Assembly (NCBI GenBank): GCA_020543525.1
Contig: JAHYIO010000036.1
Span: forward strand, 1,364,001-1,428,000
Origin: Coriolopsis trogii
Taxonomy: Eukaryota > Basidiomycota > Agaricomycetes > Polyporales > Polyporaceae
Length of the DNA stretch: 64,000 nt
Reading direction: 5' to 3'
Below, in pieces: positions 11,681-23,600 of this stretch; position 1 is the first letter of the stretch, and each line of letters opens with the position of its first letter. A program made the position numbers and the translations under genes. The notes under the pieces are model-generated. The model had not been told where the DNA came from and did not search any database. It saw only the letters and a program-made list of their open reading frames with translations.

Positions 11681-12239
11681 ATGCCTTTCGCTCCTGGTAC
11701 GCCGCGTTCGACACGCTCCGGACTCGCAGGACGCAATGCCCATCATTTTGTTTCCAGGTGACGCTTCCAAGGGTGCTGGTCTTTTCAAGACCCGCTGCGC
11801 CCAGTGCCACACTCTTGGTGCGGGCGAGCCTCACAAGGTTGGGCCCAACCTGCATGGGTATGTCGTGTGTTTCCCACCATGGAAGTTGGATGGCAGCTCA
11901 AGGATTTTGCGTGACTAGCGTCTTCGGCCGTAAGACCGGTCAGGCAGATGGTTTCTCCTACACTGCCGCAAACGTGAACAAGGGCATCACCTGGGACGAG
12001 CAGACCCTCTTCGAGTACCTCGAGAACCCTAAGAAGGTGCGTTTGTTTGCCACGTCATGACAGATACGTTGTTCATCGCTGCATCGCCCAGTACATTCCC
12101 GGTACGAAGATGGCGTTCGCGGGTTTGAAGAAGGAGAAGGACCGGAACGACCTTATCACCTACCTCAAGGAGGCGGTACGTTGTTTGCTCTGTATGTGTT
12201 GCTGTCCACCTCTGATTGCTCTGTCGGTAGACTGCATGA
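11681..12239 (+). CDS. CYC1: Cytochrome c
   Basis: Soluble intermembrane-space electron carrier between complexes III and IV. Five exons (11681-11696, 11758-11857, 11919-12036, 12092-12175, 12231-12239) give 108 aa. The first exon has 16 nt and the last only 9 nt (Thr-Ala-stop). The heme attachment motif CAQCH lies at residues 19-23, with His23 as axial ligand and Met85 in PGTKMAF as the second. Other invariant blocks are [14 protein letters not shown], the [13 protein letters not shown] region and YLENPKKY. Every junction restores the family sequence exactly, so the model is firm. Confidence 0.97.
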
Positions 12240-13293
12240 TCGCCCTCTTTGGACATTACTATCTCTACCTCTATACTGTACACGGGTCTTTTATTGGTCA
12301 TATAATGTAGACGGCCACGACATCGTGTCTTTTGCCTTCTGCACGTCATGTCCCCCCACTCAGCAATATTGATATCGTGGATTGTATTGGTGCGTACAGC
12401 GAATGCTTCCCTGTTGCGTGAGACGGCACTGTCGCCCCGCTTCCCCCTTATGAGGTATGTGCTTTGCTTCGACTGCACTGAAGAGTATCATGCACTCTGT
12501 TCAGACCCTTCGTGCGCGAAGGTAGACGAGGTATCGCGTTACCGCTTCGCTGTTGAACATCATGACGTCACAGTTGGGAGACCACTGATAATGACATCAG
12601 TATCGCCGACCGGAACCGCGGCCCGGCGGCGTTTGAGTGCGCTTCCGTCAATCCTCTCAGGTCGTAAGGCAACTCTCGAAGTTGTTGCGCGATGCTCAAA
12701 GGGGGGTGAACATCGTAATCCAGAGAGTTCGAACTCGTTCTGAGTAACGGGGAAGGGCTTATGACGACATCATCTGCTCTGCCGCAAGACATAATGTCTC
12801 TCAGCGGTGACGAATTGCACGGTTATCTGTTATATGATACAGTTACAGTTCTCCAACGACTTGCAGTTCACGATACCAATACAGTCACAATACTCATCTC
12901 GTGCTTACCTCCGAAACTCCGCCTAATACTTTGGACTGGTAGCTAGGAGACAGGTCAATGAGCGTTTCGTATCGGGTCGAAAAGGCATTCGGGTTCGTTC
13001 AGTTGTACTCATCGGTGATCAGGAGTTGTTCTGAGAGCATCCTCATCGCGAATCTGAATGTGGACTGCAAACTCTGAGTCTTGCGAGGCCCCAAGGCAGC
13101 GTAACGGGGCTAAGTTTGAAGCCGACGCCAATGCAAGACTGCAGGAATCGGACCCGATGAAAGCCCGTGACGTAGTTGAGACGTACCCCTAAGCAAGCGC
13201 CCTGAACCCCTCGCAACTCATTTTCTCCTTCATACCACCACCTCCTTTGGTTTCCCTCATTCGCCTCCTGTATTCGAACAGTCCATCGTAAAC
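12240..13293. other. Intergenic, nothing recognised
   Basis: The gap between two plus-strand genes has ORFs of up to 131 codons, without recognisable domains or good splice context. Confidence 0.45.
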
Positions 13294-13931
13294 ATGTCAA
13301 CCAGAACAGCACGCAGACCGGGGACTTCGGCACCCACGGACGGATCGCGTACGATCACCGTTGAAGACAATCAGCCTCGAGAAGAGGATGCTGGCGGGGA
13401 CTCCCCCACAGTCGGCACTCTCCGTCTTCGAGGTGTCCCCAGACGTCGTCAACGGGTAATGTGGAGAGAAGACGTCGTAGATAACGAGGGGGCAGGCAAG
13501 AAGAAGTCCAAGAGTGCGTTCTCTCGTGTCAAGTCTCGCCATGTTCACCCATCCTGCGTCCTGCACAGTTTGCTGCATATACCACAGGCCGAAGCAGTTT
13601 GACGAGTCATCTTCCTCTGACGAGTCGAGTGAATCCGATTCCGAATCTGACTCGAATGATCGTCCCCGCCGCCGCTGTGATCACGACCACGATCACGACC
13701 ATGGTGACCACGAAGGTCATGACGATGGCGCTCATACACATCGTTCGAGGGAGTCGGGGGGCGGAGGGGTGATCCATGAACTTGAAAGTGATTCGGATGA
13801 TGTCAACGCCTATGAAAGGGCACCTCGGAGGAAGCCAAAGAAGGGCAAGGATGTTGCCCGTGCCGGTTGTGAGTCTTGCCTCTTGCAACGAAGTTGCCTG
13901 GACTAAACTGACGACCCCGCTCACAGCTTAG
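13294..13931 (+). CDS. YPI1: Type 1 protein phosphatase regulator YPI1 (inhibitor-3 family)
   Basis: Heat-stable regulator of protein phosphatase 1 (PP1/Glc7), orthologous to yeast Ypi1 and human PPP1R11. Exons 13294-13513, 13569-13868 and 13927-13931 give 174 aa; the last exon is 5 nt. The signature is continuous across intron 1: TLRLRGVPRRRQRVMWREDVVDNE, then KKKSKICCIYHRPKQFDES. This includes the RVxF-like RVMW PP1-docking motif and the paired Cys/His of the family. After it come an acidic Ser/Asp/Glu tract and a His/Asp-rich tract (about residues 105-135) that could bind metal. Without the last intron the frame runs on about 12 codons; the strong GTGAGT donor favours splicing. Confidence 0.9.
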
Positions 13932-14060
13932 TGCATCTGTCGTCTGACCAAGACGACAAGTTGCTGTGTCTCTGTACTATACCTTCGTTGTAGTTGAGTT
14001 CTCCTTGCTTCTCTAATGGACATTTTGTCAGACTACGCCTACATACATTGCGCTGACTTG

Positions 14061-15071
14061 TTACTCTTCGCCCAATCGACCCTTGACCGGCTCCAGCTCG
14101 AACATGTTCCAGAACTCCCGACTGTCCATAGCACGTCCGATAACTTCCGGTGCTCTCGGCAATGCTCGGACACCCTCTTCGTTCATGAGTTCTCTCACCC
14201 AAAGGGTATGTTTCCCCTCCTCGCCCCATGCTGATGCCCAGTCCCACCAATCGTACACCCGTCCGTCCGTGAGCAGCCAGCGTTGCCCCGTTGCGCGGTC
14301 AAAGTTTGCATGCACGGCAAGGATAGCGCGGGAAATGTCGTGGCCATGAATCATGTGAATGCTCCCCTGTGTGCAGCGAAGTCAGGACTCCAGTCGTCGG
14401 TCGATGGCGTGGTTCGTCGTACGTACCTTTCCCTCCAAGACTTCCTTGGACGTGATCACGCGCGGAACGAAACCCTTGACTTGTCTCTTCCCGCCCCAGA
14501 ACCCACACAGGTTCAGCACGGTTGTCGGCGTCGCAGGCGCAAGCGCGAGCAGCTCCGTCTCCGCCTTCGCGCGATCGTTCCCTTCGTCAAACTTGGAGTG
14601 GCGGTCGGTCCATTCGAACCGCCCTTCATTGACATCTGGACGCTGGAAATGCGTCGCATGGTCTCCGTGCCCTTTCGCGGTCGGCCCGCCCTGTCCACAT
14701 TGCGACCAGCGCGCTCCGTTTAGCAAATACGAACCCCATGTCGCCCACAAGTGCTCTCACTCACATCCCATATCCCACTCGACCCGAGCTGGATGAAAGC
14801 CGCCGTAGCTCCCGCGTGCGTCTCCTGGTAATGCTCCACGAGCCGCGCAGAGGCCCCCGAGACGTATATAGGGAACGTGATCAGAACCGTCCGCGCCGTT
14901 GGCAGGATCTTGAAGGGAGCGGCATCATCCGAGGTGGGTTCGAACTCGAATGCGATGGTGTCGTCGTGCCCTGAGCGACATCCCGCGTGCGGTGCAGAGC
15001 GGGATGAGGTACGTTGAGGTCCAGCCCGCACCGAGGATGAGCAGCTCCACGGGCGAAGTGAATGTAGACAT
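14061..15071 (-). CDS. NAD(P)-binding Rossmann-fold protein (SDR/YeeZ-like), frame broken
   Basis: Putative NAD(P)-dependent epimerase/dehydratase-like protein. The N-terminus (from 15071) has beta-strand VELLILGAGWTS, a Gly-rich GxGxxS dinucleotide site. It is followed by VLITFPIYVSG, LGSSGIWDGGPT, DRHSKFDEGN and LNLCGFWGG. The C-terminal exon carries SIHMIHGHDISRAI and RWLLTDGRVYDWWDWASAWG. Exons are 14765-15071, 14427-14690 and 14061-14366, with good GT..AG borders (introns 14691-14764 and 14367-14426). The first exon is one base out: the frame of GAGWTS...PLCTARG differs from that of CRSGHDDTIAFEF, switching near 14985-15000, and no GT..AG intron fixes it. Either an indel (mutation or sequence error) or a cryptic junction exists. 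The rest is uninterrupted. Confidence 0.7.
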
Positions 15072-15442
15072 GATGGTCGTGGTGAGAAGAGCTTCAGGGC
15101 CGTGGAGGGGACGGAGGGTGACGTCCACCGTGAGGATGGTCAGACCCAAATCTGAAATGCCGTACTCAAATCCTGCTTAGCTGACGTGGGTGAGATGAGT
15201 ATTTCCATTGAGGTATGCAGTGGGAGAGCTCGAGCCGCGGCATAGAAGATACCCAGAAGAGCTCGGGGCTGGGCATTATATTGATCGAATTGCATAAGGC
15301 TACTGTAGAGACAATCTGGTGCTTACGACATATATAAATACAAGAAGCATATGTATGCGATGTTATCGACTAAAGTCCGTATGTTGTGGCGTGTATACGA
15401 TTGGAGCGCACAGGGACTGCACTGATGTCTCTATGACCATTA
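15072..15442. other. Intergenic, nothing recognised
   Basis: Short spacer between two minus-strand genes. It holds the terminator of TFIIF beta and the promoter of the Rossmann-fold gene. Confidence 0.5.
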
Positions 15443-16723
15443 CTATGAGACCTCCTCCATGTCGTCGTCATCGTCATCGTCATCATCGTCGTCCTCATCG
15501 TCGTCATCGTCTTCCTCGCCCTCCATCTTGATATCCTCAACTTTGACCCCGCTCGGTCCGGGCACGTCTTCGGCTTTGATCTGCGCAACATGCCCACATT
15601 GAGGGTCCGGGAGAATATAAGCAGCTCCAGAGCACTCACCCCCTCGCCTTTATAGTTCGGCATGAGCTCCCAAGTGCCGTTGAACTCTCCAGACCGATGC
15701 AGGAACGCAACCTCGCTGAGTACTTCCTTGAGGTAGCTCTCGGGCTGCTGCGTGCGTTCGCGGAGGACTTTGATGGACCACCGCTCGCGCTCTTGGAAGG
15801 CACGGAAGAGCTCGTCGAGCAGCTGGTCGCGGGGCATGCGCGCCATACGTTCGAACTGGCCCTTTCCTGGTTTCGGCTTCCCCTTCTGCAGCGATGCGTC
15901 CAAAATGACAGACACGTGCAGAAAGCATACATAGCGAGTGCAGGAGGAGAGACGGTCAGTACGAACGACATGCAATGAGCGTGGCGGAAGACGCACGGTG
16001 AGGCTGAAGGGCGAGTGTTGTGCTGCGCCACTCGTGAGGCGGTTGATCTGACCCCGCCCCAGGCCGCCGTCCTCGTCGAGCATACGGATGACCCTGTTAG
16101 GTCTGTTCGCAGCCTGACTCCTCGCCTTAATACGTTGCCTGTAGCCGGCAGTGAAGAACGGTCTCAGGTTACACTCGTGCTTCACGCGGCCAGTCAGAAT
16201 CGTCGTGCGTGCGCGCGAACCCGAGTTGGGCTCCTTCTCGCGCTCTGCGACGACAATCTGGTTCTCCACGTTGTCGTTGATCATGTCCATCTCGTACTCC
16301 TCCGGAATCTCGTTCGGCTCTTCCGGATTTGGGGGCAGGACGAGCATTATGCGCGGTTTCCTGCCCGTCGCGGTCTCGGCGTTAGGGTATACGCGTATTG
16401 TAGCGAGGTGGATACCCTCCTCGTCGATGGCGGACCAGCGTTCCATAAGATGTCGAGGTATCTTTCGTTGGAGAATGACCAAGGAGATGGAGATACAAGA
16501 GACACACACATTCGGAGACAGACGGCAGGTAGGCATGTTTGCATAAGACGTAAGAGTGCAACGACTTATGTTGAGTTCGCACCTTCACAAGCCATACTCT
16601 CCCATCTCCAGAATCCATCATCAGTGATTCATCCGGGTCCGGCTGGCTGTCCTCTTCGTGACCTCCGTTCACCGAGTCAAACCGCTTGGTGTCCTCCTCT
16701 TCGTGCATAGTTGCGTCTTCCAT
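15443..16723 (-). CDS. TFG2: Transcription initiation factor TFIIF, small (RAP30/Tfg2) subunit
   Basis: RNA polymerase II general factor subunit that recruits Pol II and stabilises the preinitiation complex. Four exons (16583-16723, 15997-16461, 15640-15885, 15443-15580) give 329 aa. Order: acidic N-terminus; dimerisation domain (VWLVKIPRHLMERWSA..., VENQIVVAERE, TGRVKHECNLRP); linker; then the winged-helix DNA-binding domain (KGKPKPGKGQFERMARMPRDQLLDELFRAF...KVLRERTQQPESYLKEVL). The C-terminal tail is almost pure Asp/Glu, encoded by a GAC/GAT repeat at about 15455-15520. Intron 15886-15996 has a length divisible by three and no stop. Its 37 extra residues interrupt the family alignment, which supports removal. 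Confidence 0.93.
15455..15520. repeat. Asp-codon (GAY) low-complexity repeat
   Basis: A run of GAC/GAT/GAG codons (seen as GTC/ATC repeats on the plus strand) encodes the poly-acidic tail of TFIIF beta. Such tracts are slippage-prone and may vary in length between strains. Confidence 0.8.
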
Positions 16724-17640
16724 CCTGCGTGTGTGGGTACGTGAACACGAGTATGTTTTGAATTAGGTAGCCAAAGAGCCGAGCGCGACGAGTTCCAGAG
16801 CCAGAGACAGGCAGCAGGGAGAAGGAGCCAACGATCACGAAAAACAAGAACAAGAGCAGGACGCTGCAGAGCGTTGGAGATCAGTGTCGAGGCGCTGGTG
16901 TAATGCCGGCCCGCTATTCCGGTACGAGATCTTGCTAGCGCTCCTCTCAAGACTACCTCTTTACTACCCGCTCCTAGGCTTGATCTGTTGTTCAATTCGT
17001 GGTCCGAATCCTCGCATCTCTTGGCGAGGTGTCGTATACTTCCGGCCGGCCGATTAACTACTAGGCTTCTTGGTCACGTCTCAATTAAGTTGGTAATGAA
17101 TGCATCCTTCCCGCCCAAGTCTTAAGATCTAGACTCAAAGACACAAGTGACCACATAGTATGTACATAGCCGTTGGTGGTACGTCGATTCACAAATTACC
17201 TGCTCGAATGATTGCTATACCACCCTAGGTGAGTGTACAACGCAAAGTGATCATCATGGGGGGCTGAGCGTTGATGGAAAGCACACACTCGGATAGTCAT
17301 CGAGAGACCCGGTACATAGGAGCAGGTGTGCCACCGGTTATTGTACTGATTCGTCATCATTATTGCGTCTTGCGTAAGCGTACAGTGTACATCGTTGTAA
17401 TACAAGAGTAGATCGAAGGGAGTCGTGATGCAGGTATAACTTAGGGCATGCGTGGAACGAAGAGACTATGGACAGCGCGAATAACCGGGGAAACGAACAG
17501 ATGGAAAGCAACCGGGGGAAGCAGGCGCGCAGAAGGAGAGCAGAACAGAGGAGAGTGTCCACTGGGAGGGCACTAGAGAGCGCGACACGGCACCAGTGCA
17601 ACAGTCGCGGTGGGGAACGTGAGCGGAGTGAGTGTCGTAC
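16724..17640. other. Intergenic, nothing recognised
   Basis: The gap between two minus-strand genes contains only short ORFs with no motifs. It includes the TFIIF promoter region. Confidence 0.45.
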
Positions 17641-18625
17641 TCATCCGTAAACGATGCTGAGGGGAAATCACAAGTCAGCAACAACTTCGAGCAGTGTAGG
17701 ATGTATCGGATGCTCACCCCCTCGCGGTGGTCGATATAGGCTTGAAGTCGGTGCGGGCAGAGTCGACGAAGTGCCGGAGCACATCCGCCCAGTCATCGCG
17801 GGTGTCCCATGAGATGCGCGAAGGCGAGTCGACCTCGACAGGCATCACCTGGCTGATATCACCGCACTGGATGAGGATGACTACACAGCCGATCCCGCCG
17901 CTCTTCCTGCAGCGATCCTCGCGGCGGAGGATGTCTGCACCAACAAGTGGGTCGTTGTCCGTCACGTACGTCCTGGGGACGATATGCGTGGACTTGATGG
18001 AGAATCTGGAGATAGGAAGTAACGTCAGCGACTGTGTGCGGTATAAGTTCCGCGAGGAGAGACGCACTTGCGCAGGGAATCCGGAGAGGACGGACGATAG
18101 CTGAGCTCAATGAGGACAGCGTTTTGGCGGATGTTCGCCGGGAGGCGCTTCAGCTGGAGGGCCTGGAAGCCAGCCCAGCTGATCAGAGTGGAGTGCGCGG
18201 AGACAAACTTGCGGAGGCTCTTCACGAGGCCTTCGTCGTAAACTCCAGGAGAGGGTTGTTTTGCAGACGAGAGCTGCGACGCAGTATGTTGGCAGATCGC
18301 TTTGTGCGACGACCAGTTGGCCTTTTGGCAATCTGGTGACTGCAGACAAACTTTCAGCCAGCCATCCTGTCGTTGAGAAGAAGAGGCACTCACGCAGTAT
18401 TGGGTGGTCATCTGTGCGAGAAAGAAACGATGGTCAGATGGGAATTTGAGTCCAACGAGATAAGCAACGTACACAACCGCCGCATAGTCTGAACCGCGGT
18501 AGGTGTGGCTGCTCTACGGCTCCGCACTGGTCGCAGACGCGATATCCCCTCTGCTTTGCCTGGGCATGTGAGGAGGGAGCGGTGAAGTAGTTGGCAGCAG
18601 CGGGCTGGGTGTAGACGGCGGCCAT
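17641..18625 (-). CDS. MYND-type zinc-finger protein
   Basis: Protein with an N-terminal MYND zinc finger, a protein-protein interaction module. Exons 18473-18625, 18394-18411 (18 nt), 18068-18339, 17718-18005 and 17641-17656 (16 nt) give 248 aa. The ligands are spread over three exons: CDQC, then CGGC, TTQYC, SPDC, H and C in ANWSSHKAIC. The rest is a conserved-looking but unnamed domain (RKFVSAHSTLISWAGFQAL, THIVPRTYVTDNDP, GCVVILIQCGDISQVMPVEV). The last intron (17657-17717) is optional, because exon 4 reaches an in-frame TGA immediately if unspliced. No SET domain is present, so this is not a SMYD methyltransferase. Confidence 0.85.
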
Positions 18626-21600
18626 CTCGAATCGTAGAAGTAGATGGATCTAAGACTCGAAGAGCGAGACAAATCTGCGGTGGGTGGTAGTGACTCGACC
18701 ATGTTGCCACTCGGAGATTTTATAGGACTAAGCATGGCTGGCTGGACTTCGGACTGGTGTATGTGGACTGGAGCAAAGTCGCAGCGCTTGTATGCAATTG
18801 TGAGATGCGCGCGCCACCGCCTACCATATGCGGAAGGTGAGATTGCCGATTGCAGTCTTGTCTTTTTGTCTCTCGTGCTCACGCGTCGAGCCTCGCGCCG
18901 TTCTACTCCGTCTGTCTATTGTCTCGCCCGCCTTCTCGAACCGTACATGCCCCATTCCATCGCAGCACACAAAAGGCGGCCACACAGCGTGCATATGTCT
19001 GAGTCTTGTTCAACAAAAAGCATCAGTCGCCCGGGTTTTTGTCTTGTCGCAACGTTGGCAACCGTCCACTTTCCAGAAGCCCCAGCGACCGGTACATCTC
19101 GTAAATTAATGGGCCTGCGTCACTCCTTCCAAATCCTGCTACGCCCTCCGGGACGGAGTGCGAAGTCGTTTCCCCGCGCAATCTTCGTGCACCGACTCGG
19201 ACGTTCCAAACTCTCCAAATCATCAGCCCCGAGCATCGCTTCAGCCCCACCCTTCCGAATAGTGCCTCGTTCTCCAAACTCAGAGACGGAGAGTTCACGT
19301 TGCATCTCCACGTTCCTTGTCTTCGACACCACATGAACCGGATCGATGTCCTCCAGCCGGCGGCATCAGACTGTGCCACTCACCCATCCCAACGCCTAGG
19401 CACTGCCGAGTCGCTTCTTGCAGGCGGTTTGAGCAAACAAGACACTCTCAACGCGGCTACGCATCAATTATCATGCACTGATGCCCTGATCTGCGCTCTT
19501 GGATCTGTTGATGCTGGGGTATACACAACGCTTGGCAGTGCTACTCATGTACAAGAATCGCGCCCGCGGTCGTTCGCCGATCTTCTTTGTCGGTGGCACA
19601 TTTGAGTGGCACTGTCGCTTCCGTCCTTCCATCTGCACTCCTGCTATCTTGGATGACGGACCATCAGACACGCTGCCCACCATGCGTGTGGTCCAGACGC
19701 ATCTTCGCAGTTTTTCATTACGAATCCCCTCTGTTGGGGTCGAAACTGCGGTTCACGCCAGCTCTCCGTCTGCCATAGTTGACAGGCCACGAGGTGAGCC
19801 CCATTCCTCTTCATGACTGATGCTATGTTTCACCGTCTGGCCATCAGTGGCCACGGAAGCTCTTTGCTGAGCCGACTGTCAGTCTTGTCTCCGCCATGCG
19901 CCGCGGCTTCGACCGAAGCTGTCCGTGATCATCATGACACAGACCAGGGAATGTATGTAGCTTCCGAGGAGCATTCGTCTCTCCGATGTCATGGTACGGA
20001 ACTTTTCAAACCATCGAGGCACGAAAATCTCCCTTTCGTCAATGCCCTCTGCCGCCTGTTCTTCGAAGAAGCGCATGCTGACAGATGGGCAACCTTGGCT
20101 ATGACTTAACGCTGAGCTCTCGCCGGGTCTATACGGTGGCTTCTCTGTGCTGTGGAACCCAACTATGTTTTGTTTCCACGACGTCTTCTGTCTATATTGC
20201 AGAGCTCGAGGACCCGCTGTCATAGAAGCATCTGTTACAACCTGTTTGCTCCTCCCTTCGTGTGGACTCACAAGGATACACAGTGCCTCAATATGTCTCA
20301 TTTCATCCGATTCTTGTTATTCCATGTGCTCATATGGTTCCAAGGGCTGTTCTATCTAGCTCCACATTCCCAAGGACATCACTCCAAAAGTCTACTGCAT
20401 ATAGGAACCTCATGATGGGTCCATGGGGCGCCGCCATCGCCCGCTAGGTGATGCAACTATAGGCCCTACCAGAATAGCAATTGACATGTCTGTCATGTTC
20501 GCGCTATGCGATGGCAAGCGCGAGCATGGCTTCATCGTGACCACACTGACGTACTGCTAGGCGCTCCGATGATGGCCCAACATCCGTGCTGCGGAAGTCA
20601 ACCACATCAATACATCAAGGCGACGTCTTCTGCAGTGCTCACCACAGCGATTCATCTGATGTGTTAGGGAGGTGACATTGTCTCTGGTGGCGGCGTCAAT
20701 GGAGGCGGATATATGCGTTAGTATCTTTCCTTCTCCTTCCGTCAATGTGTACTCATATAGGCACGTGAAGATCAGCCGCACATATGCTCCCTGTGATGGG
20801 TCGACCACTCATTACCTTCAACGGCTGCACAAACGGCTGCGTCGCCCACAGCAGGATGACAAGGTACTTTTGCCAAGTAAGGTCAGTGGTGTGGTCTCGT
20901 TGAGTAAGTCTCTCATCACGGTTGCAAGATATGCCGATGTGTCCCACTGGGAGTCAGGGCCGTCCGGACATTGACATCATCCTGCATGCCGTTCACCTTG
21001 CAATGTGGGTGCAGGTCGTGGCTGGATCAGAGGAGTTCGCCGCTAGCCAAGTTTACCTCTGCGAAGTTCTCACATATATTACAATTCCTGCTCTATAGTT
21101 CCGTGGAACTCCCTATGCGTTCTCACAGGATCTCCGAGGTAGTGCTCCAACCGATGCCCGTGTAATTGTTGCTCTTCGGGGCTCGACAACCTCTCACGAC
21201 ACCATCAACTCACATCACGACTGGCATTCAATGGCGGTACGTAGCTCTATGTTCCTCTTGCCACAGTGCAGAGTTTTTGCTTCCGACTCTCTGATACGAT
21301 AATCCTACATGCCTGCCTTTACAGGCAAAGCAGGCGCACAGCTTGACGATGCTGTTTCGTGGCCTGCCTACCCCGGGCCTCGTCTATTAAGAACTGCGAG
21401 GCAGTGCCAGTATCATCGCGCCCGTCTGCCAGGAGATTTATGCGCCTTCGAGGTGCATTATTTTGGCCTTTGGACCATGTTGTTCAGTCTCGCTCTGCGT
21501 GTATATTGACTGTTGACGTCCTAGGAATCTAGGACACATAGCGCACGTGCGTTTCCGCCATCGGATATGTTAACCGGAACATCGGCCCGACTCTCGGCAC

Positions 21601-22062
21601 TGGCGGCGGCCGCGTCTATTGGAGGGCGGGGGCGGGAGCGCGGAGTCGGGGCGGGCCCGATGGAGAGATGATCCGCCATGCCAAGAGACATCTAGATTGT
21701 GCGAAATCGACAGAACATTTCAGCCACATCACGACCATCTCCGAGATTGCGGACATGCAGCTGGGATGTATGTGGTAAGCAACTCTAAGGCATCTACAAA
21801 AATCAGGAAGGCCCGCCACTCGCACAGGCTCTCCCACCATCGGACCTTACCCAGCCGCACATACTACGTCTCCGTTCTACTCCTCCTCCTCCTGCCCCGT
21901 ATAGTTATACGCGTCACTGGCTAGGCAGGTGGCTGCTAAAAAGTCAAGATCCGTGGCTTAGCCTTGTCGACACATCCTCACCTGTTCTCCTCGCCTGACC
22001 TACATCATCGGCCTCTTTCATACATCCGCCTACACGTCTTGCATCCGACACAGTCACTTAAC
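18626..22062. other. Gene-poor 3.4-kb region, no supported gene
   Basis: This is the longest stretch without a supported gene. ORFs up to 230 codons (18644-19336, plus) lack motifs and oppose an equally open minus frame. Around 20965-21120 the plus strand has a short hydrophobic frame (HAVHLAMWVQVV, VLTYITI) that could be a remnant of a membrane-protein gene. Stops interrupt it on both sides and I cannot name it. No terminal repeats or transposase motifs were seen. Confidence 0.35.
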
Positions 22063-23600
22063 ATGGATCACCTCCCCGCGAATCACTTCCTCAATCTACA
22101 GAGGCCGGACGTATTCGTGCCTGCAGTCGCGGGCGCACCAGACACATCGACCCTCGCAGCGCACGATTTCGACGTGGACACACGGACTGGTTTCATGCCT
22201 CCCCAGCCACCACTCACTCGCTTACCCAGTGCATGGGAACCATGGGAAGCTGCACTCGAAGACGCAATCCAGAGCAAGCTGCAGCTCGCAGACAAGCCGG
22301 GGCTGACAGAGGAGGACGAGGCCAATTCGGAACGATGGCGTAACACGGTCCGTGAGGTAAGCATGACGAAGCTCATTCATCTTCCGAAGATGATGTCTAA
22401 TGCCTAGTCTGGCGCCCTCAGCTTCCGATACTACCCATCATAGCACTCAAGTCATCCGAAATCCTCTTGCGACGAGCGCACCATGTCCTGGCATGGATCA
22501 TGCACTTCTACGTGCATACTACGCCGACTGTCATTCGCAACATCCACATCCCCCCACCTATCACTTTGCCCCTGCTTCAAGTATGTCAACAGTTGCAATT
22601 ACCCCCTGTCCTGACGTACTCGGACGATGTATTGTACAACTGGGCGTTCAAGACTCCTCCTGCGTCTACCATCCTGTTCCAACCGAAAGCCGAGCTTCAC
22701 AACCTCCGATGTCTCACCCTCTTCACCGGTTTGCGCGATGAAGAAGAGTTCTATCTGTCCTCCGCTCGGATAGAGTTGCGCGGCGTGGAGGCACTCTCCA
22801 TCATGCGCGCCATCATGGACGAAGCCTTTGTTGGCGACGGGATCGCGCACCGCCGTATTACCAACTACCTCGGCATTCTCGCGGAGGTTATCGGAGACAT
22901 GACCAAGCTCCTCGCGGGCGTCCGCGATGGTTGTGACCCGACCGTATTCTACAACGAGATCCGCCCCTGGTTCAAAGGCGCCGACTCGGACACTCTAGGT
23001 CGCAAGTGGCACTTTGACGGAATGCAGCTGGACCCGACGCTGGAAGAGCCCTCAGAGCTGTCCGGCCCGAGTGCCGGCCAGAGCTCTCTCATTCATGCGC
23101 TCGACATCTTCCTCGGCGTCGACCGGTACTCGCACACCAACTTCCAAACCCACGCCCATGCCCCACCGCGACCCCAAGCCGAGGGTCACCATGACGCCGT
23201 ACCAATCTCACCAACGCCTGCGGCGACGTCGACGATGAGCTCGGCCCCGGCGAAGCCGAAGGTGCCGTTCCTGACGCGCATGCAGTCGTACATGCCCCGG
23301 CACCATCGTGCGTTCCTGAACCACTTGCAAGCAAACCCCAGGCCCCTGCGCGCGCTCGTTGAGCAAGCGGATAACATAGAGTTAAGGGAGGCGTATGACA
23401 AGGCAGTGACGGCTTTGAAGGAGTTCCGGGATGAGCATGTCCGGATCGTCGCGCTGTACATCCTCATTCCTTCACGGCGTGCGCATGGGGTGCAGGACGG
23501 GAAGGGCGCGCCGCTCGGTACTGGCGGCACGGACGCGTTCCAGTTCGTCAAAGGCGTCCGGGATCAGACTGCTGAAGCATTGCTCAGCCGTCGGCGGTAG
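22063..23600 (+). CDS. BNA2: Indoleamine 2,3-dioxygenase
   Basis: Heme dioxygenase that opens the indole ring of tryptophan to N-formylkynurenine, the first step of de novo NAD synthesis. Exons 22063-22356 and 22422-23600 give 490 aa. Family blocks: LPILPIIALKSSEILLRRAH, PPVLTYSDDVLYNW, LRCLTLFTGLRDEEEFYLSS, NEIRPWFKGAD, GPSAGQSSLIHALDIFLGV and FLTRMQSYMPRHHRAFL. The proximal heme ligand region is FRDEHVRIVALYI (His437), followed by GTGGTDAFQFVKGVRDQT. It is longer than yeast Bna2 (453 aa), mainly from a Pro/Ala/His-rich insert after LGVDRYSHTNF (about residues 345-380). The gene lies upstream of a chitinase on the same strand. Confidence 0.95.

Noticed and set aside
16151..16546. 131-codon plus ORF
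   Set aside because: Shadow of the TFIIF beta exon.
17657..17717. Early stop of the 17.6-kb MYND gene as a truncation
   Set aside because: An intron with good borders removes it; either way only the last five residues differ, so no defect is claimed.
18644..19336. 230-codon plus-strand ORF as a gene
   Set aside because: No motif, no splice partners, and an equally long open frame on the opposite strand.
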